Shown here piece by piece: positions 26,628 to 36,555 of a stretch of 50,362 bases of DNA. How positions within the stretch are numbered: the first letter of the stretch is position 1; each line of letters opens with the position of its first letter. Under the pieces are notes generated by a model. The model was not told the DNA's origin. It was given only the letters and a program-made list of their open reading frames with translations, and did not search any database. The position numbers and the translations under genes are program-made. Origin of the DNA: Hahella sp. HN01 (GTDB taxonomy: Bacteria; Pseudomonadota; Gammaproteobacteria; Pseudomonadales; Oleiphilaceae); the NCBI RefSeq assembly GCF_018986435.1, contig NZ_JAHMIN010000017.1:95093-145454 (forward strand), written 5' to 3'.

Positions 26628-27260
26628 ATGAGCGCCTTCGACCCGCTTCTCCTCACCGCCCTCAATGCGACGGCGGAACGCATCGCGGCGGAGATACTTC
26701 GCTACGACGCCGGTTCCGCAGCACGCTTGGCGGAGCTGGACGGCAAGTGGGCCCAGTTATCGTTAACGCCCTTCAACCTGTCTCTGTACGTCAGGTTGGG
26801 CGAACGCCCCCGTTTTGCAGATGAAGCCTGCGGCGACGTCGATCTCATCATTCAGGGCTCCCCTGGCGACTTCCTGAGTTATTTACAGAACAAAGGAGGC
26901 GCGCAAAACATCCACATCCAGGGCGATATGGGCCTGGCGCAGCGCCTCGCCGCCATCGCCAACAATCTGGAAGTGGACTGGGAAGCCAAACTGGCCGAGC
27001 ATCTTGGCGATATGCCCGCCCACTTTCTGGGTACGCGATTGCGAGGCTTCGGTCGCTGGGTGAAACATGTGGGCGACAGCTTCCGCCGTGACGCGGAAGA
27101 GTATGTACACCATGAAGCCCGCACCGCGCCAAGCAAAGATGAAATGAACTACTGGGCGGATGAGGTCGACCGCGTCCGAATGGATTACGATCGTCTGGAA
27201 GCCCGTCTGCAACGCCTGCAACAAGCCCTTAATCCCGCAGTAAAAGACACTGATAAGTGA
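26628..27260 (+). CDS. ubiJ: ubiquinone biosynthesis accessory protein UbiJ (SCP2 domain)
   Basis: 210 residues. The N-terminal SCP2 lipid-binding domain (about 15-115) contains [19 protein letters not shown] and [16 protein letters not shown]. The C-terminal half is helical, ending in a coiled coil [15 protein letters not shown]. UbiJ binds ubiquinone intermediates and holds the soluble Ubi complex together. The position between ubiE and ubiB is the conserved arrangement, and the stop overlaps the ubiB start. Confidence 0.93.
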   Translation: MSAFDPLLLTALNATAERIAAEILRYDAGSAARLAELDGKWAQLSLTPFNLSLYVRLGERPRFADEACGDVDLIIQGSPGDFLSYLQNKGGAQNIHIQGDMGLAQRLAAIANNLEVDWEAKLAEHLGDMPAHFLGTRLRGFGRWVKHVGDSFRRDAEEYVHHEARTAPSKDEMNYWADEVDRVRMDYDRLEARLQRLQQALNPAVKDTDK

Positions 27261-28897
27261 GAAGAATTAACCGCCTTATTCAAATCGTCTGGGTGATCTG
27301 CCGCTATCGGCTTGATGAGTTCGCCCCCTTGACCTTATTGCCGCTGCCATTGCGCCTGTTGTTTTTGCTGGCGCCCTGGCGTCTGTTTCCCAAGCCGCAA
27401 ATACCCCGCGGCGAGCGCCTGAGACGCGCGCTGGAGGAATTGGGGCCCATATTCGTCAAATTCGGCCAGATACTCTCCACCCGTAAAGACTTGCTGCCGG
27501 AAGATCTGGCGGATGAGCTCAAGCGTCTGCAGGACAAAGTCCCCCCCTTCGCCAGCGACTCGGCCGTACGGATCATCGAGGAGTCGCTGAAGTCCCCGAT
27601 TTCAGAGCTCTTCGCCGACTTCCAGACTTACCCGATGGCGTCCGCCTCCATCGCGCAAGTGCACGCCGCCACTTTGAAAAACGGCAAGGAAGTGGTGGTG
27701 AAAGTTATCCGCCCCAACATAGAAAAGACCATTCGCCTGGATATCGCACTGATGTTACTGGTCGCGCGACTGGTCGAAAACTACTGGGAAGACGGTAAGC
27801 GCCTACACCCAATCGAGGTCGTGCGCGATTACGAGCACACGATTCTGGACGAGCTGGACCTGCAGCGGGAGGCCGCCAATACGTCCCAGCTCAAGCGCAA
27901 TTTCGCCGGCTCCGAGCTGATCTATATCCCCGAAGTCTACTGGGAGATGACTCACTCCCGCGTCCTGGTCATGGAGCGTATCTATGGCGTTCCCATCGCG
28001 GACGTGGAGCAGTTGCGCAAAGCCAACGTTAATATGAAGCTGTTAGCGGAGCGTGGGGTGGAAATTTTCTTCACCCAGGTGTTCCGAGACAGTTTCTTCC
28101 ACGCCGACATGCATCCCGGCAATATTTTTGTGGATGTCAGTAATCCCGCCAATCCGCGCTATATCGCAATCGACTGCGGCATCGTCGGCACACTGACGCC
28201 GGAAGACCAATCTTATTTAGCCAGAAACCTGCTGGCCTTTTTCCGCCGCGATTATCGTCAGGTGGCGGTGCTGCATATATCCTCAGGCTGGGTTCCGGGA
28301 CATACTCGCGTCAATGAATTCGAAGCCGCTATTCGCACGGTCTGCGAGCCCATCTTCGAGCGTCCGCTGAAAGACATTTCTTTCGGACAGTTCCTGGTGC
28401 GGTTATTTCAAACAGCGCGCCGTTTCGATATGGAAGTGCAGCCGCAATTGGTGTTGTTGCAGAAGACCTTATTAAATATTGAAGGGCTGGGACGCCAGCT
28501 TTATCCAGATCTGGACCTGTGGTCCACTGCGCAGCCTTTCCTGGAAAACTGGATGAAACAGCGCATCGCGCCGCCAGGGCTTCTAAAGGCTATTAAGCAG
28601 CATGCGCCAGACTGGATTGAGCAGACGCCTGAGTTGCCGCAGATTCTGTACGAAGCCTTTGATCAGCTGCGTCATCTGGACCGCTACAACCAAGCTAACC
28701 AGGATAGTCTGGCGAGTTTGAGTCGCGCGTTTGAAAAGGACAAGCAGCAACGGCGCGACTTCTGGCTCGCGGGTTTGGTGCTGGCGTCCGCTGCGGCGAT
28801 GGCGATTGGCGATCAACCCTTGCGCCTGACGGAGCTGCCATGGCCCTCCGTGACACTCGCCGTCGCCGGTCTTTACTTGCTTATGCGCCCCAAATAG
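27257..28897 (+). CDS. ubiB: ubiquinone biosynthesis regulatory ATPase/kinase-like protein
   Basis: 546 residues with a GTG start overlapping the ubiJ stop (GTGA). It is an ABC1/ADCK atypical kinase: the KxGQ motif in [19 protein letters not shown], the Ala-rich loop [11 protein letters not shown], the lysine in VVVKVIRP, and DMHPGNIF with the metal-binding region. The C terminus carries two hydrophobic segments ([16 protein letters not shown] and [13 protein letters not shown]) that anchor it in the inner membrane. It is needed for ubiquinone synthesis, probably by moving or exposing lipid intermediates to the Ubi complex. Confidence 0.96.
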   Translation: MRRINRLIQIVWVICRYRLDEFAPLTLLPLPLRLLFLLAPWRLFPKPQIPRGERLRRALEELGPIFVKFGQILSTRKDLLPEDLADELKRLQDKVPPFASDSAVRIIEESLKSPISELFADFQTYPMASASIAQVHAATLKNGKEVVVKVIRPNIEKTIRLDIALMLLVARLVENYWEDGKRLHPIEVVRDYEHTILDELDLQREAANTSQLKRNFAGSELIYIPEVYWEMTHSRVLVMERIYGVPIADVEQLRKANVNMKLLAERGVEIFFTQVFRDSFFHADMHPGNIFVDVSNPANPRYIAIDCGIVGTLTPEDQSYLARNLLAFFRRDYRQVAVLHISSGWVPGHTRVNEFEAAIRTVCEPIFERPLKDISFGQFLVRLFQTARRFDMEVQPQLVLLQKTLLNIEGLGRQLYPDLDLWSTAQPFLENWMKQRIAPPGLLKAIKQHAPDWIEQTPELPQILYEAFDQLRHLDRYNQANQDSLASLSRAFEKDKQQRRDFWLAGLVLASAAAMAIGDQPLRLTELPWPSVTLAVAGLYLLMRPK

Positions 28898-28963
28898 CGC
28901 GATAGTAAGGGTGCAGTTTACAAATTTGTGACAACCTCCGACTTAAGAAATAAAACGGTAACA

Positions 28964-29353
28964 ATGACAGAGCAAAATTGGCGCCTCGCGATAAAGTGGA
29001 ATAACGACGGCCTTATCCCCGTCATCGCCCAGGACAACGATACTGGAACCGTGCTGATGATGGCGTGGATGAACGAAGACGCGTTGTCTGCAACGATAGC
29101 CAAGCAGGAAGCGGTGTATTGGTCCCGTTCCCGGGAAAAACTCTGGCATAAAGGCGAGACCTCCGGGCACGTGCAGAAAGTAAAAGATATTCTACTGGAC
29201 TGTGACGGCGACACATTGCTGCTGAAAGTTGAACAAATTGGTGGAATTGCTTGTCATACCGGGCGTGAGAACTGTTTTTTCCGTTCTCTTGACGCACAAG
29301 AGTGGAAGGTCAACGCGCCGGTTAAGAAAGATCCGAAAGATATCTACGGATAA
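28964..29353 (+). CDS. hisI: phosphoribosyl-AMP cyclohydrolase
   Basis: 129 residues from the ATG at 28964 ([12 protein letters not shown]); a GTG at 28928 is an unlikely longer start. Metal-binding and catalytic features include [26 protein letters not shown] and the cysteines in [13 protein letters not shown]. It opens the adenine ring of phosphoribosyl-AMP at the third step of histidine synthesis. HisE is encoded 109 bp downstream as a separate protein, so the fused HisIE found in enterics is split here, as in Pseudomonas. Confidence 0.95.
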   Translation: MTEQNWRLAIKWNNDGLIPVIAQDNDTGTVLMMAWMNEDALSATIAKQEAVYWSRSREKLWHKGETSGHVQKVKDILLDCDGDTLLLKVEQIGGIACHTGRENCFFRSLDAQEWKVNAPVKKDPKDIYG

Positions 29354-29462
29354 GCGCCCGCCCTCTGCGCCCCTCACTCTCTCATTGATTGGTGAAGTAG
29401 CGGCTCGGCAGGCGATATAAAGATTTAGACAATTTGTTTTCAGAGGCTTGGAAAAGCGCAAC

Positions 29463-29795
29463 ATGAACGACATATTGACCCAGCTCGGCAAAGTGCTCGA
29501 AGAGCGCAAGCTGGCCGATCCGGATTCATCCTACGTCGCCAGTCTGCACGCGAAAGGATTGAATAAAATTCTGGAGAAAGTCGGCGAAGAATGCACCGAG
29601 ACCATCCTCGCCGCCAAAGATGCGGAACTGGACGGTTCAACGCATAATGTAATTTATGAAACGGCGGACCTGTGGTTTCACAGTCTGGTGATGTTGAGTC
29701 ACCTGAACATCGGTCCACAGGAAATCATGCAGGAGCTGGCCCGGCGCTTTGACATTTCGGGTCTTGAGGAAAAAGCCTCGCGAGGCAAGAAATAA
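29463..29795 (+). CDS. hisE: phosphoribosyl-ATP pyrophosphatase
   Basis: 110 residues from the ATG at 29463; a TTG at 29448 is a weaker start. The MazG-like helical fold shows [18 protein letters not shown] and [16 protein letters not shown], the metal-binding helices. It removes pyrophosphate from phosphoribosyl-ATP, the second step of histidine synthesis. It lies between hisI and tatA, the order also seen in Pseudomonas. Confidence 0.95.
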   Translation: MNDILTQLGKVLEERKLADPDSSYVASLHAKGLNKILEKVGEECTETILAAKDAELDGSTHNVIYETADLWFHSLVMLSHLNIGPQEIMQELARRFDISGLEEKASRGKK

Positions 29796-29876
29796 CCGCG
29801 GACAGTCCGCACCGGCGCTAACGCTGGACTTGTAGGATTTGGTAATCAGGCAGTAATACTTCAAAGGAGCACAATC

Positions 29877-30119
29877 ATGGGCATATCCATGTGGCAACTA
29901 CTCATCGTTCTGGTAATCATCGTGCTGCTATTCGGTACGAAAAAGCTGAAGAACATTGGCGGCGATCTGGGCGGAGCGGTGAAAGGCTTTAAAAAAGCCA
30001 TGAGCGATGGCGAGTCCGAGGAAGACAAAGAGCCCAAGAAGCTGTCGCAAAATGAGAGCCGCACCATCGAAGGCTCCGTAGAGCGCAACGACGCGAAGAC
30101 TGAATCCAAACACAGCTGA
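29877..30119 (+). CDS. tatA: Sec-independent translocase subunit TatA
   Basis: 80 residues with the TatA layout: a short N-terminal membrane helix ([14 protein letters not shown]), then [23 protein letters not shown], an amphipathic helix, and a charged tail. AAAGGAG lies 8 nt before the start. TatA oligomerises to form the passage for folded twin-arginine proteins across the inner membrane. tatB follows after 24 bp. Confidence 0.95.
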   Translation: MGISMWQLLIVLVIIVLLFGTKKLKNIGGDLGGAVKGFKKAMSDGESEEDKEPKKLSQNESRTIEGSVERNDAKTESKHS

Positions 30120-30143
30120 TCCACATCGGACGACCCATAGCTT

Positions 30144-30554
30144 ATGTTCGATATCGGATTCCCAGAGCTCGTGCTGGTTGCGGTAATTGGCCTGCTGGTG
30201 CTGGGCCCGGAGCGCCTCCCTTACGCCGCGCGCAAAACCGGCTTGTGGGTAGGTCGCATCCGCCGTATGGTCAGTCAGATGTCCTCTGAGATAGACCGGC
30301 AATTAAAGGCCGAGGAAATGCGGGAACGACTGCGCAAAGAAGGCGATACGCTTGGCCTGGAGAAAATCCAGCAAACCGTCAACGATGCGCTGGCGGAAGC
30401 GAAGAAATACGAGGACATGGTTGAGAAGAACCCGGCTACGCCGATGTCCTCCAAAGCCAGCCCGCCCCAAAAGCCGTCTTCCGGGCATGACTCACAACCG
30501 GTAGAATCCCACTCCCATTCCGACGACGCCCCCAAGCAGCATGACCGCTCCTGA
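30144..30554 (+). CDS. tatB: Sec-independent translocase subunit TatB
   Basis: 136 residues. MFDIGFPELVLVAVIGLLVLGPERLP is the conserved TatB membrane helix and hinge. It is followed by an amphipathic helix (IRRMVSQMSSEIDRQLKAEEMRERL) and a Pro/Ser/His-rich tail. TatB works with TatC to recognise twin-arginine signal peptides. The stop region overlaps the tatC start by 14 bases. Confidence 0.95.
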   Translation: MFDIGFPELVLVAVIGLLVLGPERLPYAARKTGLWVGRIRRMVSQMSSEIDRQLKAEEMRERLRKEGDTLGLEKIQQTVNDALAEAKKYEDMVEKNPATPMSSKASPPQKPSSGHDSQPVESHSHSDDAPKQHDRS

Positions 30555-31320
30555 AATGACTCCGCGCGACGACAACGTAGATAAAGAACTGCCGTTATTT
30601 GATCACCTGGTTGAACTGCGCAACCGCTTGCTGCATTCCGTTTTGGCGGTGCTGGTGGCGTTCTTACCCTTATACGCGTTTCGCAATGAAATCTACGCCT
30701 ATATGGCCAAACCGCTGCGCGCGGCGATGCCGGAAGGGGCCACCATGATCGCAACCGAAGTGGCGTCGCCGTTTCTGGCGCCCTTCAAGCTGACCATGGT
30801 GTTGGCGATCTTTCTCATGATTCCGTTCATTCTCTATCAGATCTGGTCGTTCATCGCTCCCGCGCTGTATAAGCACGAGAAAAAGCTGGCGATCCCGCTT
30901 CTGGTAAGCAGCGTGCTCCTGTTTTATCTGGGCGTCGCCTTCGCCTACTACGTGGTGTTTCCGCTGGCGTTCAACTTTTTCGCCAGCGCCAGCCCTGAAG
31001 GCGTAACGGTGATGACGGACATCAACAAATATTTGGACTTCATCCTCAAGCTGTTTTTCGCGTTCGGTTTCGCCTTCGAAATCCCTATCGCCACCGTGTT
31101 GATGGTCAAGGTCGGCATTACCAACGTGGCCAGCCTGCGGGAGAAACGCCCTTACATTGTGGTTATCTGCTTTATCATCGGCATGTTGTTGACGCCCCCC
31201 GACGTTATTTCGCAGACCTTACTGGCGGTGCCAATGTGGCTGCTGTTTGAAGTCGGCGTCTTATGTAGCCGCTGGGTGGAGCCAACTGCGGATTCCAACT
31301 CAGAATCCATCAATACCTGA
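30541..31320 (+). CDS. tatC: Sec-independent translocase subunit TatC
   Basis: 259 residues with six membrane segments. LFDHLVELRNRLLHSVLAVLV and the proline-rich PFILYQIWSFIAPALYKHEKK are TatC signatures; the conserved FAFGFAFEIPI and MLTPPDVISQ loops follow. It is the main receptor of the twin-arginine export machine. The ATG at 30541 overlaps tatB, consistent with coupled translation of tatABC. Confidence 0.96.
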   Translation: MTAPEMTPRDDNVDKELPLFDHLVELRNRLLHSVLAVLVAFLPLYAFRNEIYAYMAKPLRAAMPEGATMIATEVASPFLAPFKLTMVLAIFLMIPFILYQIWSFIAPALYKHEKKLAIPLLVSSVLLFYLGVAFAYYVVFPLAFNFFASASPEGVTVMTDINKYLDFILKLFFAFGFAFEIPIATVLMVKVGITNVASLREKRPYIVVICFIIGMLLTPPDVISQTLLAVPMWLLFEVGVLCSRWVEPTADSNSESINT

Positions 31321-31342
31321 TTCCCGACTTAGTTCTGACTTT

Positions 31343-32050
31343 ATGAATATCCTGTTGTTCTCCGCAGAAGAGCTTTCCGCGTCCGGTCAGCTCTCGCTCA
31401 CCGACAGACGCGCAGAGCATTTGCGCAAAGTATTGAAAGCCCAGGCCGGTGACGATATCCGCGTCGGCCAGATCAATGGAGAGATGGGAACCGCTCGCTT
31501 ACTTGATATCAACGAGGAGCGCGCGCGCCTGGAAGTGACTCTAAACGCCGAAGCGCCGCCGCCATTGGACCTGACCCTGATCCTGGCGTTACCCCGCCCC
31601 AAGATGATGCGCAGAGTGATTCAGAGCACGGTATCACTGGGAGTGAAACGCATCTACTTGATCAACTCCTACAAGGTGGAAAAAAGCTACTGGCAAACCC
31701 CTTGGCTGGAGGCCGCCTCACTGAGAGAAAACAGCCTCTTGGGTCTGGAGCAGGGAGTGGACACGGTGCTTCCCGAAATCCATATGCGCAAACTGTTCAA
31801 ACCCTTTGTGGAAGACGAGCTGCCGCAAATCATCGCTGGAAGCGACGCCTGGGTGGCGCACCCCACCTCCGAGGCGCAGTCGCCACACGTCAACGGGCCG
31901 CTGACATTGGCGGTAGGACCCGAGGGCGGTTTTACGCCTTATGAAGTGAAAAAGCTGGAGGAAATCGGCTTTATGGGCTTCACCCTGGGTAAGCGCATAC
32001 TTCGCGTAGAAACGGTTATTCCCGCGCTAATCGGCAAGCTATATCTGTAA
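31343..32050 (+). CDS. rsmE: 16S rRNA m3U1498 methyltransferase
   Basis: 235 residues from the ATG at 31343 (MNILLFSAEEL); the frame opening at 31247 lies inside tatC. The N-terminal PUA-like domain carries RRAEHLRKVLKAQAGD. The C-terminal SPOUT knot has LAVGPEGGFTPYEV and LGKRILRVETVIPALI. It methylates N3 of U1498 in 16S rRNA within assembled 30S subunits. It lies 22 bp after tatC, the order also seen in Pseudomonas. Confidence 0.94.
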   Translation: MNILLFSAEELSASGQLSLTDRRAEHLRKVLKAQAGDDIRVGQINGEMGTARLLDINEERARLEVTLNAEAPPPLDLTLILALPRPKMMRRVIQSTVSLGVKRIYLINSYKVEKSYWQTPWLEAASLRENSLLGLEQGVDTVLPEIHMRKLFKPFVEDELPQIIAGSDAWVAHPTSEAQSPHVNGPLTLAVGPEGGFTPYEVKKLEEIGFMGFTLGKRILRVETVIPALIGKLYL

Positions 32051-32057
32051 ATCGCAC

Positions 32058-32090
32058 GGCGGCGAGCGCTATCAGAAAGCCGTCGCCGCC
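32058..32090. terminator. hairpin between convergent rsmE and ubiI
   Basis: Perfect 8-bp arms GGCGGCGA and TCGCCGCC around a 17-nt loop, in the 64-bp convergent gap. There is no clear T-run, so termination in either direction is uncertain. Confidence 0.35.
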
Positions 32091-32114
32091 ACAGACTCGT
32101 CACCGTCTCTAACG

Positions 32115-33317
32115 TTAGACACCCATCGCCTGACGAATCAGTTCTTTTTTGATGAGCGGCGTTTTATTCACCAGCGTCAATCCAGCGTTCCGTACTCCGG
32201 CAATCATGGGAGAGGGATGTCCGAAGCCGCGCTTGAAGGCTTCCATCAACGTCATCATGGAGAGATTCCCAGCCTGCCGCCGCCGCTGGTAGCGTCGCAA
32301 CATTTCCTCGTGTCCCAGAGGAATGCCCCGCCCCAAGGCGCGCCGCGCCTCATCAAGCAAGGCGGCGACATCTTCAAATCCTAGATTGACGCCTTGCCCC
32401 GCCAAGGGGTGAATAGTATGCGCCGCATCGCCGATAAGCACCGCGCCACCATCAAAGTAACGCTTAGCGTGTCTCTGCCTGAGCGGGAAAGCAAAGCGTC
32501 GACTGATATCGACCACTTCCCCCAACGCCTGCTCGGAGGCATCGAATAGAGCCGCTTTGAAGCTGGCGTCGTCCAGCTCCATTAATCTGTCCGCTTCCAC
32601 AGAATCCGCCGACCAGACAATAGACGAACAACGGTAGTTTTGATTCTGATCCAGTAAAGGCAGCAAAGCCAACGGGCCTGTAGGCAGAAAACGCTGCCGG
32701 GCTGTGAACTGATGAGGGCGGGCGGTTGTTATCGTCGCAACAATCGCCTGCTGACCGTAATCCCATTCCCGGGTCGGGATGCTCAACCACTGACGAATAC
32801 GTGACAGAGCGCCATCCGCGCCAACCAGCATTCGGCAAGAAACCGTCTCGCCACTCCCGGTGTCGAGGGAGTAACCTGAAGCATCCGACTTCAACGCCCG
32901 CACCTGATCTTTAATGACGTGGATGTTAGAGCGTTCAGCAATACGTCGATGCAAAGCGGAGGTCACCACACGGTTTTCGACGATCAACCCCAAGCTGCTT
33001 TCGTACACTTCAGCCGAGGAAAACACTATTCGACCGCTCCCTCCGCTATCCCAAACGTCCATATCGGTGTAGCGCAGGCTATATGGCTCTACCTCAGCCC
33101 AGACATTCAGCTCGCGCAACAGTTTCTCACTTGCCAGCGTCAGAGCGCTGACACGTGGGTCGAAGCTATGCGCGTCATTGCACTTAGGAGGCGTCGCCGT
33201 GTTCAACCCACCCGGATCGATCAGGGCCACTTCTATATCCAGCGCAGACAACCCCAGTGCGATCGCCGCGCCAACCATGCCGCCGCCAACGACGGCGACA
33301 GGAAATTGTGTCTTCAC
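32115..33317 (-). CDS. ubiI: UbiH/UbiF/VisC-family FAD monooxygenase, probable UbiI
   Basis: 400 residues. The N-terminal dinucleotide fold VVGGGMVGAAIALGLSALD, the middle DG motif MLVGADGALSRIRQWL, and the C-terminal FAD motif LIGDAAHTIHPLAGQGVNLGFEDV mark a flavin-dependent ubiquinone hydroxylase. UbiI adds the C5 hydroxyl in ubiquinone synthesis. The place after ubiH in a pepP-ubiH-visC order supports UbiI rather than UbiF. The enzyme belongs to the soluble Ubi complex with UbiE, UbiJ and UbiH, also in this window. Confidence 0.88.
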   Translation of the reverse strand: MKTQFPVAVVGGGMVGAAIALGLSALDIEVALIDPGGLNTATPPKCNDAHSFDPRVSALTLASEKLLRELNVWAEVEPYSLRYTDMDVWDSGGSGRIVFSSAEVYESSLGLIVENRVVTSALHRRIAERSNIHVIKDQVRALKSDASGYSLDTGSGETVSCRMLVGADGALSRIRQWLSIPTREWDYGQQAIVATITTARPHQFTARQRFLPTGPLALLPLLDQNQNYRCSSIVWSADSVEADRLMELDDASFKAALFDASEQALGEVVDISRRFAFPLRQRHAKRYFDGGAVLIGDAAHTIHPLAGQGVNLGFEDVAALLDEARRALGRGIPLGHEEMLRRYQRRRQAGNLSMMTLMEAFKRGFGHPSPMIAGVRNAGLTLVNKTPLIKKELIRQAMGV

Positions 33318-33358
33318 AATAGGCAGCCTCTACTTTGCCGACTCCGAATAATCAATAT

Positions 33359-34594
33359 TCAACGCCATTGCGGCGCGCGCTCGGCGACGCCCATGGCGTA
33401 CTCAGCGAACTTACGTTTCGCCGCAGGCGCCAGATTCAGACTAATCAAGCCAAACTGCCTGACGCTTTCCAGCCAGGCGGACTTTTCGCCAAATAATTTG
33501 ATCAGCCCATCACTGGCCGTCACAGTGCGTTTCTGGTCCGCCTGCTGGCGCGCCAGGTACTTGTTGAGTATCGGCAGCCCACCCAATTCTTCACTGGTGA
33601 CCGCCTCATTCAGCACTTCCGCCAAATGCAGCGCATCCCTCAAAGACAGGTTATATCCCTGCCCCGCCACAGGGTGCAGCGTATGCGCCGAATTCCCCAG
33701 CAGCACCAGTCCTTCTCGAACCTGCTCCTGAGCGGTTTGCAGCGTAAGCGGGTAATGATTGATATCGCCGACCTGGACAATACGTCCTATGCGGTAGCCG
33801 ATCTGAGACTGCAGCGCCTCAGCAAAGCTGGCCTTGTCCAGAGATAGCAGCCCCTGCAAGCGATTACTCGGCACAGTCCAGACCACCGCCATGCGATCAT
33901 TACGCGCAGACGCCAGCGGCAAAAAGGCGACGGCGCCGCCATCAATGAAGCGTTCATACGCGATATTGTCATGTGAACGGGAAAGGCCCACGTTGACCAC
34001 CAGCGCATGTTGGCCATAGTCCACGCGATGGCTGGCGACGCCAAAGCCCTCCGCCAGACTGGAGCGTCCTCCGTCAGCAAGCACAAGCAATCTTCCGACG
34101 ATATCCCTCTCATGCTCCCCTTCCCGCAGACGCACCGTCATTCCCTCAGGACAGCTCTGCGCAGACACCGCCTCTGCGGGCGCCAATACGGTTAAGTCCG
34201 CCCATCCCTCTAACGAGGCAACAAGACTGCGTCCGATGGCCGCATTGGGAACCACATAGCCAAAAGCATCGAGACCCTGTTCCTTAGCCTGCAGACGGGT
34301 CGCGCCCCATTTGCCCTGTTCGGAAACATGGATAGTGCTGATGCCTCCGGCGTAGGGAGCCATGGCGGGCCATACCCCCATACGCTCATAAAGGAGGCGA
34401 GAGCCGTGAGACAGCGCCGTGGAGCGCACATCGAAACTGGGTGTAAAGGGCCCCTCAGACGAGGTCTGCAAGGAGAGCGCCTCTACCAGCGCCACTTGAA
34501 AGCGACGCCGGGAAGACTGCTGCAAGGCCAAAGCCAGGGTTGCGCCGACCAGACCTCCGCCGACGATAACGATATCGTAGTGACGGGTCATCAT
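33359..34594 (-). CDS. ubiH: 2-octaprenyl-6-methoxyphenol hydroxylase
   Basis: 411 residues of the same flavin monooxygenase family as the next gene, with IVGGGLVGATLALALQQ, LVLADGGRSSLAEGFGV and LLGNSAHTLHPVAGQGYNLSLRD. The asparagine in GNSAH and the YNLSLRD ending are typical of UbiH (C1 hydroxylation). The start overlaps the pepP stop by 4 bases, and ubiI follows after 41 bp. Two adjacent paralogous hydroxylases on one message is the conserved arrangement in gammaproteobacteria. Confidence 0.92.
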   Translation of the reverse strand: MMTRHYDIVIVGGGLVGATLALALQQSSRRRFQVALVEALSLQTSSEGPFTPSFDVRSTALSHGSRLLYERMGVWPAMAPYAGGISTIHVSEQGKWGATRLQAKEQGLDAFGYVVPNAAIGRSLVASLEGWADLTVLAPAEAVSAQSCPEGMTVRLREGEHERDIVGRLLVLADGGRSSLAEGFGVASHRVDYGQHALVVNVGLSRSHDNIAYERFIDGGAVAFLPLASARNDRMAVVWTVPSNRLQGLLSLDKASFAEALQSQIGYRIGRIVQVGDINHYPLTLQTAQEQVREGLVLLGNSAHTLHPVAGQGYNLSLRDALHLAEVLNEAVTSEELGGLPILNKYLARQQADQKRTVTASDGLIKLFGEKSAWLESVRQFGLISLNLAPAAKRKFAEYAMGVAERAPQWR

Positions 34595-35910
34595 TTACCC
34601 CGCATCAAGGCCTCAATTTCATCGACTTTCTTCGGCGTACCCGAGGTGATGACCTCACCGCCCTGCTTGGTCACGATCACATCGTCTTCGATACGAACGC
34701 CAATGCCTTTCCAGCGTGGATCGACATCTTCCAGTTCCGGCGCGATATAAATACCTGGCTCGACCGTCAACGCCATACCGGGCTCCAACACCCGCCATTC
34801 GCCGCCGACTTTGTAGTCGCCGACATCATGGACATCCAGGCCCAGCCAATGGCCCGTGCGGTGCATAAAGAATTTCTTGTAGGCCTCGGTTTCAATCAGT
34901 TCATTCAGCTCGCCTTTGAGCAGACCGATCTCACGCAGCCCCTCGGTAATCACTTTCAAAGCCGCTTCGTGCGGCTGGTTCCAATGACGACCGGGACGAA
35001 CTTCTTTGATGGCCGCCTCCTGGGACGCGAGCACGATTTCATAAATAGTACGTTGCTCAGCGCTGAATTGTCCGGAGACCGGGAAGGTCCGCGTGATGTC
35101 GGACGCATAGCAATCCAGCTCACAGCCTGCGTCGATCAATACCAGATCGCCGCTCTTGAGTTTGTCGTTATTGGTGACGTAATGAAGAATGCAAGCGTTC
35201 TCGCCACCGCCGACAATACAGTTGTACGCCTGCGCTCGCGAGCCTTCCCGCAGGAATACGTGCTGAATGGCCGCTTCAAGCTGATACTCATACATCCCGG
35301 GCTTACAAATGCGCATGGCTTCGTTATGCGCCTCGGCGCTGATGCGCGCCGCCTGCTTCATGATTTTGACTTCAGCGGAAGACTTGAACAGGCGCATATC
35401 GTGCAACGTATGCTCCAACGCCACGAACTCTCCGGGGGGGTGCGCGCCATTCTTGATCTTGCTGCGAATGACATTGATCCATTCCATGACCCTGCGATCA
35501 AACTTTTCATCCAGTCCCATGGAGTAGTAAACCCTCTGCTTACCTTCCAGCAAGCCCGGTAGAATTTCATCAACATCGTCGATGGGGAAGGCGTCATCAA
35601 AGAGATAGTGTTCGATCGCCCCTTCCTGTCCCGCCAACTTGCCATTCCAGCGCTCGTAGTCCGGATTCTTTTCCTTGCAGAACAAAATGGATTCGCCGTG
35701 CTCGCGCTCAGGGATCAACACCATCACTGCGTCCGGTTCCGCAAACCCGCTGAGGTAATGAAAATCGCTGCTCTGACGGTAGGGATATTCCGAGTCACGA
35801 TTGCGTATGCGAATTGGCGCAGCGGGCAGAATGGCGATGCTGTTGGGCGTCATCACATCAAGCAGGTGGCGCCGACGTTTCTGATATTCACGAATCGATA
35901 ATGCTTGCAC
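34591..35910 (-). CDS. pepP: Xaa-Pro aminopeptidase
   Basis: 439 residues from the GTG at 35910 (QALSIREYQKRRRHLLDVM follows), preceded by AGAGAG; this matches the E. coli PepP length of 441. An upstream ATG at 35955 would add 15 residues without family similarity. Creatinase-fold motifs are YRQSSDFHYLSGF, the metal ligands in LIDAGCELDCYASDITRTFPVSG, HRTGHWLGLDVHDVG, VEPGIYI and GVRIEDDVIVT. It releases the N-terminal residue before proline, using manganese. It lies between ygfB and ubiH in the usual order. Confidence 0.95.
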   Translation of the reverse strand: MQALSIREYQKRRRHLLDVMTPNSIAILPAAPIRIRNRDSEYPYRQSSDFHYLSGFAEPDAVMVLIPEREHGESILFCKEKNPDYERWNGKLAGQEGAIEHYLFDDAFPIDDVDEILPGLLEGKQRVYYSMGLDEKFDRRVMEWINVIRSKIKNGAHPPGEFVALEHTLHDMRLFKSSAEVKIMKQAARISAEAHNEAMRICKPGMYEYQLEAAIQHVFLREGSRAQAYNCIVGGGENACILHYVTNNDKLKSGDLVLIDAGCELDCYASDITRTFPVSGQFSAEQRTIYEIVLASQEAAIKEVRPGRHWNQPHEAALKVITEGLREIGLLKGELNELIETEAYKKFFMHRTGHWLGLDVHDVGDYKVGGEWRVLEPGMALTVEPGIYIAPELEDVDPRWKGIGVRIEDDVIVTKQGGEVITSGTPKKVDEIEALMRGK

Positions 35911-35991
35911 GTCTATCTCTCTTAAACTTTTAGTTATCCGTAATATGGCGCACATCCGTACAAACTGCCGGCGGGCCTTGTCCTTGGACCG

Positions 35992-36555
35992 TTAATGTAG
36001 CGTTTTCTTTTCCGGGGCGGCGTTCTTTTTAGCAGCGGTAAGTTCCTGCAGCACATTCAACGCAGCTACTTTCACAAACTCAGTCAGCTCCAGCAGTTCT
36101 CTTTCATCCTGCTCGTCGCCATCTACTTCCGGGTCCACCTCGCCGATATCCACCAGATCCTGAAGAACTTCCTGCACATCCGCCGAGCAGGAGGATAATC
36201 CACTGCCCAAGACAGATGTCAGCCCCTCGACGAACCCTCTGCACCAGTCCGCCAGTGCCGCCACACGCAGCGAACATTCCACGGCGTCTTCCGGCAACCA
36301 GGGCTGAAAGCTCATATTATCCTGCATCAGCGCCGCTTCCGCGTAGCCGTATACGGCTTTGAAAGCCGCTTGCAGGTTTTCTTCAATCGCATTGACGCTG
36401 CCGGCGAAACGCTGCGTATAGCTCCACCAGTCGTTATCCTGCGCCCGATCTCCCGCCGCCATTCTTCCGCACCAGAGACCGTGAACGCCTGCTGGAGTGG
36501 CGTCTGCGTCGATGCGGTTTAGTAGTTGTTGCAGGGCATGGTAGGGTTGGGACAT
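35992..36555 (-). CDS. ygfB: UPF0149 / YecA-YgfB family protein
   Basis: 187 residues, first gene of the minus-strand ygfB-pepP-ubiH-ubiI operon. VHGLWCGRMAAGD, WCRGFVEGLTSVLG and LQDLVDIGEVDP are family features of this small helical protein. In Pseudomonas aeruginosa YgfB affects beta-lactamase and cell-wall recycling regulation; whether this applies here is unknown. The upstream region on the minus strand contains two hairpins (36573-36589 and 36666-36698). Confidence 0.9.
   Translation of the reverse strand: MSQPYHALQQLLNRIDADATPAGVHGLWCGRMAAGDRAQDNDWWSYTQRFAGSVNAIEENLQAAFKAVYGYAEAALMQDNMSFQPWLPEDAVECSLRVAALADWCRGFVEGLTSVLGSGLSSCSADVQEVLQDLVDIGEVDPEVDGDEQDERELLELTEFVKVAALNVLQELTAAKKNAAPEKKTLH

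Noticed and set aside
34828-35562. 244-codon plus-strand frame opposite pepP
   Set aside because: It overlaps the conserved metal-binding region of pepP completely and matches no family.
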